Assembly (NCBI GenBank): GCA_046727955.1
Contig: JBKPDO010000353.1
Span: 1-17,619 of the forward strand
Direction: 5' to 3'
DNA: 17,619 nucleotides
From: DASVXQ01 sp046727955
GTDB taxonomy: Bacteria; Actinomycetota; CALGFH01
The notes beneath the pieces were generated by a model. It worked only from the letters and a program-made list of their open reading frames with translations, was not told where the DNA came from and searched no databases. A program made the position numbers and the translations under genes. Positions 6,836 through 14,163 of the stretch are shown here, piece by piece (the first letter of the stretch is position 1; every line of letters begins with the position of its first letter).

Positions 6836-7108
6836 TCAGCGCTGCTGCACCCGGCTGGGAGAGGCGGCGCGACGTCGGAGTGCCTCGTTTGGTTGCGGCG
6901 CTGCGTCGAGGGCCTGCCAGAGTTGGTCGAAGAACTCAGACGGCACGGATGTCGCGGTGGATGTGGCGATAACGCGCTCGGCCTTCTCGCCAGCGGCGTC
7001 GAGCACGAAGGCGCTCACGGACTGGCGGCACAGCTCAGCGGCGAAGCGGATCCGGCGTTCGCGCTCCGGATCAGCGCGCAGTTCCAGGCGGGACGTTCGG
7101 GTAGCCAT
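6836..7108 (-). CDS. DUF1778/TacA-like ribbon-helix-helix antitoxin
   Basis: A 90-residue protein with an N-terminal RHH DNA-binding fold (RTSRLELRADPERERRIRFA from 4, then SVSAFVLDAAGEKAERVI to about 47) and a C-terminal toxin-binding tail containing FFDQLWQALDAAP (59-71) and PNEALRRR (73-80). This is the DUF1778 pattern: ELR..., AA..., FVL..AA. ATG 7108 is chosen; GAGG lies 8 bases upstream on the minus strand, and an upstream TTG at 7120 would add only four residues. Antitoxins of this family neutralise the GNAT toxin and repress their own promoter with it. The repeats at 7129-7147 are the likely target. Confidence 0.87.
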   Translation of the reverse strand: MATRTSRLELRADPERERRIRFAAELCRQSVSAFVLDAAGEKAERVIATSTATSVPSEFFDQLWQALDAAPQPNEALRRRAASPSRVQQR

Positions 7109-7128
7109 GTGCAACCTCAATCACTGGG

Positions 7129-7167
7129 ATGTACGGCTAATGTACGGGATGACGCACATCACCGCAA
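7129..7167 (-). promoter_or_regulatory. Promoter and operator repeats of the antitoxin/toxin operon
   Basis: On the minus strand a -35-like TTGCGG (7167-7162) and -10-like TACATT (7144-7139) are separated by exactly 17 bases, ending about 30 bases before the antitoxin start. On the plus strand ATGTACGG occurs twice, at 7129-7136 and 7140-7147, 11 bases apart, so on the same helix face; each contains the self-complementary GTAC. The second copy overlaps the -10. This fits autorepression by the RHH antitoxin, but binding is inferred. Confidence 0.5.
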
Positions 7168-7303
7168 CCCGATTCCCCAAGGGCCGAACCCGACCGATAT
7201 CGAGCACGGTGGAAGGGCGAGATCGGCTACGGTGTGGCCGTGAGTAGCGTGCCACGAGTGGCGGATGAGGCGTTGCGCATGGAGGAGCACCCTGGCGTGT
7301 TCT

Positions 7304-8638
7304 ATGAGTGATGACCTTCGTGAGGCGGTCCGGCGGGTGTTGCCGGGAGTTCGGGCGGATCTTGAAGCACTGGTCCGGGTTCCGTCGGTGAGCGCCGACC
7401 CGGGTGCCGCCGCGGCGGTGCGCCGTTCCGCGGAGATGGCGGCCGGGCTGTTCCGCGACGTCGGGACGCCTGAAGTCGAGATTCTCGACGACGTCGAGGG
7501 CGGCCAGCCGGCGGTGCTCGCTCGCTACCCGGCGCCCCCGGGCAAGCCCACGGTGTTGCTCTACGCCCATCACGACGTCCAGCCGACCGGCGACCCGGCC
7601 GAGTGGGTGAGCCCGCCGTTCGAGCCGACCGAACGCGACGGGCGCCTGTACGGCCGTGGAGCGGCTGACGACAAGGCAGGGGTCGCCGCCCACCTTGCGG
7701 CGCTCCGGGCGTACGACGGACAGCCGCCGGTCGGAGTCACGGTGCTGCTGGAGGGCGAGGAGGAGATCGGGTCACCGACGCTCGGGGCGTTCCTGCGGCG
7801 TCACCGCGACGAGCTGGCCGCCGACGTTATCGTGCTCGCCGACTCCGCCAACTTCGAGGTCGGCAGGCCCGCCCTCACCACCACTCTGCGGGGCGAGGCC
7901 GCCTGCGTCGTCGAGGTGAGGGCTCTCGAGTACGGCGTGCACTCCGGCGCCTACGGCGGGGCGGCGCCGGACGCGTTGACCGCGCTGTGTCGGCTGCTCG
8001 CGACCCTGCACGACGAGCACGGCGACGTCGCCGTCGGGGGGCTGGTCACCGCTAAGGCGCCAGACATCGACTATTCCGAGGAGCAATTCCGTGCCGAGGC
8101 CGCCCTGCTCGATGGTGTCGAGCTGATCGGCACCGGCAGCGTCGCCGAGCGGGTCTGGGCCAAGCCGTCGGCCTCGGTGCTGGCGATCGACACGACCCGT
8201 GTCGCCGATGCCTCCAACACGCTCATCCCCGCGGCCCGGGCCAAGGTCAGCCTGCGACTGGCGCCAGGCGACGACGCGCCGCGCGCGCAGGAGGCGCTGG
8301 CTCGCCATCTTCGCGAGCACGCGCCGTGGGGTGTGCGGGTGACCATCGCCAAGGGCGACGTGGGCCAGCCGTTCGCCGTGGACCCGCGGGGGCTGGCGTT
8401 CGACGCCGCGCGTGCGGCGCTCCGCGAGGCGTACGGCGGCGACGCCGTCGAGATGGGGGGCGGTGGTACGATCCCGTTCGTCGCGGAGTTCGCCGACGCA
8501 TTCCCCGACGTGGCGATCCTGGTCACCAGCGCCGGCGCCGACCCCGACTGTCGCGCCCACGGTCCCGACGAGAGCCTGCACCTCGGCGACTTCGAGCGCG
8601 CTTGTCTAGCCGAGGCGCTCTTGCTCGCCAAGCTCTGA
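7304..8638 (+). CDS. M20-family metallopeptidase (dipeptidase)
   Basis: Zinc-dependent exopeptidase of the M20 ArgE/DapE/CNDP group, probably a cytosolic dipeptidase. From ATG 7304 there are 444 residues. The metal and catalytic motifs are in order: YAHHDVQP (H89, D91), GRGAADDK (D122 or D123), GEEEIGS (catalytic E153, metal E154), LADSANFE (D180), and the C-terminal AHGPDESLHLGDFE with the last His ligand. HSGAYGG (from H213) marks the lid/dimerisation domain, and GGGGTIPF is the usual late motif. An in-frame ATG at 7265 would add 13 residues; I prefer 7304 because MSDDLREAV fits the usual N-terminus, although GGAGGAG at 7281-7287 is rather far (16 bases) from it. The gene ends 22 bases before menG. 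The true substrate is not evident. Confidence 0.9.
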   Translation: MSDDLREAVRRVLPGVRADLEALVRVPSVSADPGAAAAVRRSAEMAAGLFRDVGTPEVEILDDVEGGQPAVLARYPAPPGKPTVLLYAHHDVQPTGDPAEWVSPPFEPTERDGRLYGRGAADDKAGVAAHLAALRAYDGQPPVGVTVLLEGEEEIGSPTLGAFLRRHRDELAADVIVLADSANFEVGRPALTTTLRGEAACVVEVRALEYGVHSGAYGGAAPDALTALCRLLATLHDEHGDVAVGGLVTAKAPDIDYSEEQFRAEAALLDGVELIGTGSVAERVWAKPSASVLAIDTTRVADASNTLIPAARAKVSLRLAPGDDAPRAQEALARHLREHAPWGVRVTIAKGDVGQPFAVDPRGLAFDAARAALREAYGGDAVEMGGGGTIPFVAEFADAFPDVAILVTSAGADPDCRAHGPDESLHLGDFERACLAEALLLAKL

Positions 8639-8660
8639 GGTCCTGAGGTTGACTAGCGCA

Positions 8661-9374
8661 ATGACCTCCGGAGGGCCGGCGGCGGAGCGGACGGCGGCTG
8701 GGGTGCGGCGGATGTTCGACCGGGTGGCACCGCGGTACGACCTGGCCAACACGGTGCTGTCGCTGGGGCGGGACCGTCACTGGCGCGAGCGCGCCGCCGC
8801 CGCCGCCGAGCTTGCCCCTGGCGAGCTCGCCGTCGACGTGGCCTGCGGCACCGGAGGCGTGGCGCTCGAGCTCGCGCGGGTCGAGCCGGCCGCCACCGTG
8901 CTCGGCTTGGACTTCTCCTGGGAGATGCTGCGCCGGGCGCCGCGGGCCGACGGGGGACGGGCACTGGGGCTCGCGGTGGCCGACGCCATGCGGCTGCCGC
9001 TGCGCGACGCCTCGGTCAACGTGGTGACCATCGCCTTCGGGCTGCGCAACCTGCCGGAGCCGGGTCACGGCCTGCTCGAATTCCGGCGCGTGCTGCGACC
9101 GGGCGGGCGCCTGGTGGTGTGCGAGTTCTCGCGGCCGGTCGCGCCGGTGCTGCGCCAGGTGTACGACCGCTACCTGGACCGGTTGCTGCCGCTGGTCGCG
9201 CGGCAGCTCAGCTCCGACCCCGAGGCGTACCAGTACCTGGCGCGCTCGATCGGCGCCTGGCCCGACCAGCCGGAGCTGGCCCGCTGGCTGCGGGACGCCG
9301 GCTTCGACCACGTCCGCTGGCGGGACCTCACCGGCGGCATCGTCGCCCTGCACCGCGGCACCGTCGCGGGGTAG
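8661..9374 (+). CDS. menG: Demethylmenaquinone methyltransferase (MenG/UbiE)
   Basis: Class I SAM methyltransferase that performs the last step of menaquinone synthesis, C-methylation of demethylmenaquinone. The 237 residues show FDRVAPRYDLANTVLSLG (19-36), the SAM motif VDVACGTGG (58-66), LDFSWEML (83-90), FGLRNLPEPGHGLLEFRRVL (126-145), LRPGGRLVVCEFSRP (145-159) and the C-terminal LTGGIVALHRG (223-233), all diagnostic of UbiE/MenG. ATG 8661 is used; a TTG at 8649 with GAGG at 8637-8640 would add four residues and cannot be excluded. It lies just after the M20 gene and upstream of a MenJ-like reductase and nuo genes that use its product. Since no ubiquinone genes are seen and the context is actinobacterial, menaquinone is the likely substrate. 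Confidence 0.93.
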   Translation: MTSGGPAAERTAAGVRRMFDRVAPRYDLANTVLSLGRDRHWRERAAAAAELAPGELAVDVACGTGGVALELARVEPAATVLGLDFSWEMLRRAPRADGGRALGLAVADAMRLPLRDASVNVVTIAFGLRNLPEPGHGLLEFRRVLRPGGRLVVCEFSRPVAPVLRQVYDRYLDRLLPLVARQLSSDPEAYQYLARSIGAWPDQPELARWLRDAGFDHVRWRDLTGGIVALHRGTVAG

Positions 9375-9384
9375 AGATGACGAC

Positions 9385-9397
9385 GGCGAGCCTCGCC
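9385..9397 (+). terminator. Possible short hairpin after menG
   Basis: GGCGA/TCGCC pair perfectly around a 3-base loop GCC, ten bases after the menG stop, followed by TGATTAG. The stem is short and there is no real T-run, so this is a weak terminator candidate. Confidence 0.22.
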
Positions 9398-9494
9398 TGA
9401 TTAGCCGCCCACGGCACGTGCTGGAGCCGCTGACCTCACCAGCGTGACGTCCTCAGCCGGCAAGCACCTGCCGAGGTGCCGGGCGGCCGCCAGG

Positions 9495-9790
9495 CTACGG
9501 GATGACGGCCTCGGACAGTTGCCGCCACTGGCTCGACCGGGAGGGAGCCCGGCGGACCGGCGCTCAACACGCTCAGCGCGACCTGGTCCGCTCCGGCGCG
9601 CAGGTGCTGTGACACTCGCGCAGGACGCGTCTGGTTGCCGGCACCGTCGGGGGCACGGTGTCGAGCGCATCCAGGTAGCCGCCCAGCTTCCGCAGCTGCT
9701 TGTTCCGGCCGCCGGAGGGAGATCCCGTTGGCGAGGCGGAAGGTTTCCTCTGACGTGCGCGCCTCGGGGGCTGTAGATTCGTGTTTGCCG
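9495..9790 (-). pseudogene. Probable decayed gene in the menG to menJ-like gap
   Basis: The 498 bases between menG and the next gene hold no intact convincing gene. On the minus strand, protein-like segments with high GC at third codon positions follow one another in switching frames: SEETFRLANGISLRRP (about 9745-9700), then KQLRKLGGYLDALDTVPPTV and ATRRVLRE (about 9697-9615), then SQHLRAGADQVALSVLSAGP (about 9615-9545), then SQWRQLSEAVIP ending at a TAG (9497-9495). Joined across three shifts these read as one small protein, so I infer a frameshifted remnant or an assembly with indels. I do not recognise the family. Two overlapping 132-codon open frames on this strand and a 110-codon one on the plus strand cover the region but do not read as proteins throughout. 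Confidence 0.35.
9750..9779 (+). promoter_or_regulatory. Weak promoter candidate before the menJ-like gene
   Basis: CTGACG (9750-9755) and TAGATT (9774-9779) are separated by 18 bases, each matching four of six bases of the sigma-70 consensus. It would start transcription about 85 bases before the TTG start at 9873, with the Crp-like palindrome lying downstream of the start site. Such weak matches occur by chance. Confidence 0.25.
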
Positions 9791-9823
9791 CCGGCCCACG
9801 GCGGGCCTACACTCCGAGCGGCG

Positions 9824-9847
9824 TATTTGTGCATCGATTCACAAACG
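9824..9847. promoter_or_regulatory. Crp/GlxR-like palindrome upstream of the menJ-nuo cluster
   Basis: The palindrome TTTGTG-N8-CACAAA (9826-9845) contains TGTGC-ATCGAT-TCACA (9828-9843), matching 9 of the 10 fixed bases of the Crp/GlxR consensus TGTGA-N6-TCACA. The 20-base core is symmetric at 18 positions including ATCGAT at its centre. It ends 27 bases before the start of the menJ-like gene. That Crp/GlxR proteins bind such sites in actinobacteria is established; use here is inferred. Confidence 0.55.
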
Positions 9848-9872
9848 CGCGCATCCCTGGAGGAGCGAGCCT

Positions 9873-11105
9873 TTGAGCGATCGGTACGACGCGCTTGTCG
9901 TCGGCGGCGGCCCCGGCGGAGCGGCGACCGCCTACCACCTGAGCCGTGGTGGGGCGCGGGTGCTGCTGTGCGAGAAGGCCGCCTACCCGCGAGAGAAGGT
10001 CTGCGGCGACGGCCTCACGCCCCGGGCGGTGGCGGCGCTGGACGCCATGGGCCTGCACGAGGAGTACCAGAGCTGGTCGCGCCACGCCGGCCTGAAGGTG
10101 CACGGTGGCGGGGTGGTGATCGAGCTGCCGTGGCCCGAGCTGGAGGGGCTGCCCTCGTTCGGGCTGTGCCGGCCGCGCACCGATCTCGACCAGCTCCTCG
10201 CTGAGCAGGCGGCGCGGGCCGGCGCGACCGTGTGGGCTGCCACTGACGTGGTCGGCCCGCTGGTCGAGGGCGGCCTGGTCCGCGGCGCCGTCGTCCGGCG
10301 CGAGGGCGAGGACCCGGTCGACGTCCGGGCGGAGGTGGTGGTGGCCGCCGACGGTGCCTCCAGCCGCTTCGCCCAGGCGCTCGCCCTGGCGCGTGACCCC
10401 GGGCGGCCGATCGGGGTCGCGATCCGCCAGTACTTCCGCAGCGAGCGGCACGTCGACCCGTGGATCGACTCGTACCTGGAGCTGTGGCGCGACAACGACC
10501 TGCTGCCCGGCTACGGCTGGGTGTTCCCCATGGCCGACGGCACCGTCAACGTCGGCGTCGGGCTGCTGAACACCTCCGACCAATTCCGCAACCTGAACTA
10601 CCGGCAGCTCCTCAAGGACTGGGCGCCGACCGCCGGCCGCGACTGGGGCTTCGCCCTCGACGACGCCGTCGGCAGGCCGCGCTCGGCCCCCCTGCCGATG
10701 GCCGCCAACCGGCACCCGCCACTGCACCGCGGCGTGATGTTCGTGGGCGACGCCGCGGGGCTGGTGAACCCCTTCAACGGCGAGGGCATCGACTACGCGA
10801 TGGAGTCGGGCGAGCTGGCCGCCGAGGCTGGGCTCTCCGTCCTGGCCAGTGGCGACCGCACTCGCCTGCGCCGCTACCCGGAGGCGGTCGAGCGCCGCTT
10901 CGGCAGCTACTTCGCGCTCGGCCGCGTCTTCGTCAAGCTGATCGGAGAGCCCAATGTCATGCGGATCGCCACCAGGTACGGGCTGCCGCGGCCATACCTG
11001 ATGAAGATCGTCCTGAAGCTCCTGGCCAACCTGTACGAGCCGCGCGGCGGGGACGCGGCCGATCGGGTCGTCAGGGCGTTGACCGCAATGGCCCCTTCGA
11101 GGTGA
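9873..11105 (+). CDS. Geranylgeranyl reductase family FAD oxidoreductase (MenJ-like)
   Basis: FAD-dependent reductase, probably reducing a double bond in the isoprenoid chain of menaquinone, as MenJ does in mycobacteria. Its 410 residues carry a Rossmann FAD motif GGGPGG (11-16), the family motif VCGDGLTPRAV (43-53) with the conserved Cys44, GYGWVFPMADGTVNVGVG (213-230), and the second FAD motif GDAAGLVNPFNGEGIDYAM (292-310). The C-terminus (about 340-395) is amphipathic and may touch the membrane. The TTG start at 9873 is supported by GGAGGA at 9859-9864; no nearby ATG fits. It is directly followed by nuoA, a placement seen in other actinobacteria, which links quinone maturation to complex I. 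Archaeal-type reduction of lipid chains or chlorophyll-type activity is an alternative, unlikely in this context. Confidence 0.88.
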   Translation: MSDRYDALVVGGGPGGAATAYHLSRGGARVLLCEKAAYPREKVCGDGLTPRAVAALDAMGLHEEYQSWSRHAGLKVHGGGVVIELPWPELEGLPSFGLCRPRTDLDQLLAEQAARAGATVWAATDVVGPLVEGGLVRGAVVRREGEDPVDVRAEVVVAADGASSRFAQALALARDPGRPIGVAIRQYFRSERHVDPWIDSYLELWRDNDLLPGYGWVFPMADGTVNVGVGLLNTSDQFRNLNYRQLLKDWAPTAGRDWGFALDDAVGRPRSAPLPMAANRHPPLHRGVMFVGDAAGLVNPFNGEGIDYAMESGELAAEAGLSVLASGDRTRLRRYPEAVERRFGSYFALGRVFVKLIGEPNVMRIATRYGLPRPYLMKIVLKLLANLYEPRGGDAADRVVRALTAMAPSR

Positions 11106-11152
11106 GCGGTGCGCGTGGACGCTGGACTCTGGGGTATACGCTCCCGCAGGAC

Positions 11153-11180
11153 CGCGGCGGTCGCCGCGGTGACCGCCGCG
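11153..11180 (+). terminator. Strong hairpin between the menJ-like gene and nuoA
   Basis: CGCGGCGGTC (11153-11162) and GACCGCCGCG (11171-11180) form a perfect 10-base stem with the 8-base loop GCCGCGGT. It lies in the 103-base gap, 28 bases before the nuoA GTG start. No T-run follows. It could attenuate transcription, stabilise the nuo mRNA 5' end, or act as a protein site. A TATACG at 11135-11140 just upstream resembles a -10 box but lacks a good -35. Confidence 0.4.
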
Positions 11181-11208
11181 ACTATCACGCTGACTTGAGA
11201 GGCTGCCT

Positions 11209-11571
11209 GTGAACCTCGGTGCCTTCGCCCCGATCGCGATCATGCTGGCGCTCGCGAGCGCGTTCGCGGCGCTGTCGATCCTGGTGTCGCGCTGGCTGGT
11301 GCCGCGCCGGCCCAGCCGCGCCAAGTACTCCCCGTACGAGTCGGGCATCGAGCCGGGCCGCCTGCCCAAGGGCGAGCGCTACCCGGTCAGGTTCTACCTG
11401 ACCGCCATGCTGTTCGTGGTGTTCGACGTCGAGGTCGTCTTCCTCTATCCCTGGGCGGTGGTGTTCCGGCAGCTGCGCGTGTTCGGCGTGGCCGAGATGG
11501 GGATCTTCGTGGGCCTGCTGGTGATCGCGTACGTGTACGACTGGAAGCGCGGCGGATTGGATTGGGAGTGA
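11209..11571 (+). CDS. nuoA: NADH-quinone oxidoreductase subunit A
   Basis: Membrane subunit of complex I near the quinone site. The 120 residues have three helices: about 7-27, 62-82 and 95-112. The conserved YSPYESGIEP (40-49), RYPVRFYLTAMLFVVFDVEV (57-76) and VVFLYPWA (76-83) segments are those of NuoA/ND3. The mobile loop region YESGIEP carries Gly where some homologues have the switch Cys. GTG 11209 follows GAGAGG by eight bases. It is the first gene of the nuo operon; nuoB starts three bases after the nuoA stop. Confidence 0.96.
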   Translation: MNLGAFAPIAIMLALASAFAALSILVSRWLVPRRPSRAKYSPYESGIEPGRLPKGERYPVRFYLTAMLFVVFDVEVVFLYPWAVVFRQLRVFGVAEMGIFVGLLVIAYVYDWKRGGLDWE

Positions 11572-11573
11572 GC

Positions 11574-12134
<561 letters not shown>

Positions 12135-12141
12135 GCGAGCG

Positions 12142-12684
12142 ATGCAGCCGCCCGACGACATGCAGTCCGTGCTCACCGGACTTCGTGAGCGCTTTCCCGA
12201 AGCCGTGCTCCAGGCCGCCGAGCACCGCGGCGAGGTCACGGTGGAGCTGGACCGCGGCCGCCTGGTGGAGGTCGCCACCTGGCTGCGGGACGATCCCGCG
12301 GCGCGCTTCCGGCTGCTGTCGGACCTGTCCGGCACCGACTACCCGGAGCGCGCCGACCGCATCTCGGTCGACTACCACCTGTACTCCTTCGACCACAACG
12401 CCCGCCTGCGGCTCAAGGTCCGGGTCTCGGTCGAGGACCCGCACGTGCCGACCGTGACCGGCGTGTGGCCGACGGCCAATTGGCACGAGCGCGAGGTCTA
12501 CGACTTCTTCGGCGTGCGCTTCGACGGGCACCCGAACCTGGTCCGCATCCTCATGCCGGAGGACTGGGAGGGGTACCCGCACCGCAAGGACTACCCGCTC
12601 GGCGGGGTGGACGTGCCGTACCAGGGCGCGCACGTCCCCCCCCCCGACACCAGGCGGTACAAGGGAGGCTGGACCAGCACATGA
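12142..12684 (+). CDS. nuoC: NADH-quinone oxidoreductase subunit C
   Basis: Peripheral-arm 30 kDa-type subunit. From ATG 12142 there are 180 residues. The family signature WHEREVYDFFGVRFDGHPNL (114-133) is followed by RILMPEDWEGYPHRKDYPLG (135-154) and the C-terminal PPPDTRRYKGG. AGGAGG at 12124-12129, inside the end of nuoB, is the likely ribosome binding site at 12-base spacing; an open frame from 12094 overlaps nuoB and is rejected. A run of ten C (12636-12645) encodes HVPPPD near the 3' end. The stop overlaps the nuoD ATG (ATGA), showing translational coupling. NuoC and NuoD are separate here, not fused as in E. coli. Confidence 0.95.
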   Translation: MQPPDDMQSVLTGLRERFPEAVLQAAEHRGEVTVELDRGRLVEVATWLRDDPAARFRLLSDLSGTDYPERADRISVDYHLYSFDHNARLRLKVRVSVEDPHVPTVTGVWPTANWHEREVYDFFGVRFDGHPNLVRILMPEDWEGYPHRKDYPLGGVDVPYQGAHVPPPDTRRYKGGWTST

Positions 12685-14150
12685 GCGAGCGCGGAACCAG
12701 CCCCGGCTCGCGGGAGGCCGCCCGGGACACCGGGCTCGGGCTCCACGCGGGCGCGGCACCGGAGGAGGCCCGCGAGCTGGCCGCCGAGGCGGTGGTGGCG
12801 CCCGGCGAGGCGCTCGACCTGCCGCCCACGCCGTCCGCCCGGCGGGTCTTGCTGGACGAGCACCGGGCGCGGCAGGTGATCGCCATAGGCGGCGGCGACT
12901 GGGCCGAGGTCACGGCGCGCGACCACGCCGCCAGCGACGACGACCTGATGGTCATCAACATGGGTCCGCAGCACCCGTCCAGCCACGGGGTGCTGCGGCT
13001 GGTGCTCGAGCTGCGCGGCGAAGAGGTGGTCTCCTGCCACCAGGTGGTCGGCTACCTGCACACCGGCATCGAGAAGTCGGCCGAGTACCGCACCTGGGTC
13101 CAGGGCGTCACCTTCGTGACCCGCATGGACTACCTCTCGCCGCTGTTCAACGAGGCCGCCTACTGCCTGGCGGTGGAGAAGCTCCTCGGCGTCGAGGCGC
13201 CGCCGCGGGCCCAGTCGCTGCGGGTGCTGATGATGGAGCTGAACCGCATCTCCTCGCACCTGGTGTGGCTTGGCACCACCGGCCTGGAGCTCGGCGCGCT
13301 GTCGATGGCGCTGTACGGCTTCCGGGAGCGCGAGCAGATCCTCGACATCCTCGAGGAGGTCACCGGCCTGCGCATGAACCACGCCTGGGTGAGGCCTGGC
13401 GGGGTCTCGCAGGACGTGCCCGTGGGCATCGAGGACAAGATCCGCGCGTTCGTGCGCGAGATGCGGGCCAAGGTCGACGAGTACGAGGACCTGCTGACCC
13501 GCAACCCCATCTGGCTGGAGCGCACCCAGGGCATCGGCCGCGTCGAGCAGGAGCGCTGCATCGAGCTGGGCGTGACCGGGCCGGTGCTGCGCGCCGCCGG
13601 CCTGGCTCACGACGTCCGCAAGGCGGAGCCCTACTGCGGCTACGAGCAGTACGACTTCGAGGTGCCGACCGAAACCGGGGCCGACGTCTACTCCCGCTAC
13701 CAGGTGCGCGTGGCCGAGATGCGCGCGAGCCTGCTGATCGTCGAGCAGGTGCTCGACTCGCTGCCGCCCGGGCCGGTCATGTACCCGGACCCGAAGGTCG
13801 GCTGGCCGGCGCGCCTGGCGCTGGGACCGGACGGGCTCGGTAACTCGCCAGAGTACGTGCGCCACATTATGGGCGAGTCCATGGAGGCGCTCATCCACCA
13901 CTTCAAGATGGTCACCGAGGGCTTCAAGGTGCCGCCCGGCGAGGTCTACGTGCCGGTCGAGTCGCCTCGCGGCGAGCTGGGCTACCACGTGGTGAGCGAC
14001 GGCGGCAACCTGCCCTACCGGGTCCACGTGCGCGACCCGTCGTTCGTCAACCTCCAGGCCCTCCCGGACATGGTCGTGGGCGGGCTGTTCGCCGACGTCA
14101 TCGCCGCGGTCTCCTCTATCGACCCGGTTATGGGGGGTGTAGATCGATGA
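12681..14150 (+). CDS. nuoD: NADH-quinone oxidoreductase subunit D, with long N-terminal extension
   Basis: Forms the quinone chamber with NuoB; related to [NiFe] hydrogenase large subunits but without metal ligands. ATG 12681 overlaps the nuoC stop; GGGAGG at 12663-12668 precedes it. Of 489 residues, the conserved protein starts at about LMVINMGPQHPSSHGVLRLV (89-108) and includes GYLHTGIEKSAE (124-135), MELNRISSHLVWLG (185-198), RMNHAWVRPGGV (231-242) and the C-terminal YHVVSDGGNLPYR and SIDPVMGGVDR. The first 88 residues are long for the family: an Ala/Glu-rich, probably partly disordered stretch (1-60) then VIAIGGGDWAEV, which resembles the usual short leader. A later start is possible (TTG at 12849), but the overlap and ribosome binding site favour 12681. 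Confidence 0.95.
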   Translation: MSERGTSPGSREAARDTGLGLHAGAAPEEARELAAEAVVAPGEALDLPPTPSARRVLLDEHRARQVIAIGGGDWAEVTARDHAASDDDLMVINMGPQHPSSHGVLRLVLELRGEEVVSCHQVVGYLHTGIEKSAEYRTWVQGVTFVTRMDYLSPLFNEAAYCLAVEKLLGVEAPPRAQSLRVLMMELNRISSHLVWLGTTGLELGALSMALYGFREREQILDILEEVTGLRMNHAWVRPGGVSQDVPVGIEDKIRAFVREMRAKVDEYEDLLTRNPIWLERTQGIGRVEQERCIELGVTGPVLRAAGLAHDVRKAEPYCGYEQYDFEVPTETGADVYSRYQVRVAEMRASLLIVEQVLDSLPPGPVMYPDPKVGWPARLALGPDGLGNSPEYVRHIMGESMEALIHHFKMVTEGFKVPPGEVYVPVESPRGELGYHVVSDGGNLPYRVHVRDPSFVNLQALPDMVVGGLFADVIAAVSSIDPVMGGVDR

Positions 14151-14163
14151 TGGAGCAGACCAA

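Noticed and set aside
9375..9872. tRNA or other structured RNA gene in the long gap
   Set aside because: No T-loop-like GTTCRANYC with matching acceptor stem was found on either strand, and no other RNA family was recognisable by eye.
9807..11369. 520-codon open frame on the minus strand
   Set aside because: It lies antisense over the menJ-like gene and nuoA, both with clear family motifs. Its product is rich in Gly, Ala, Arg, His and Asp, as expected of an antisense shadow in GC-rich DNA.
12591..14027. 478-codon open frame on the minus strand
   Set aside because: Antisense to nuoD, whose sequence is unmistakable; no motif in the reverse product.
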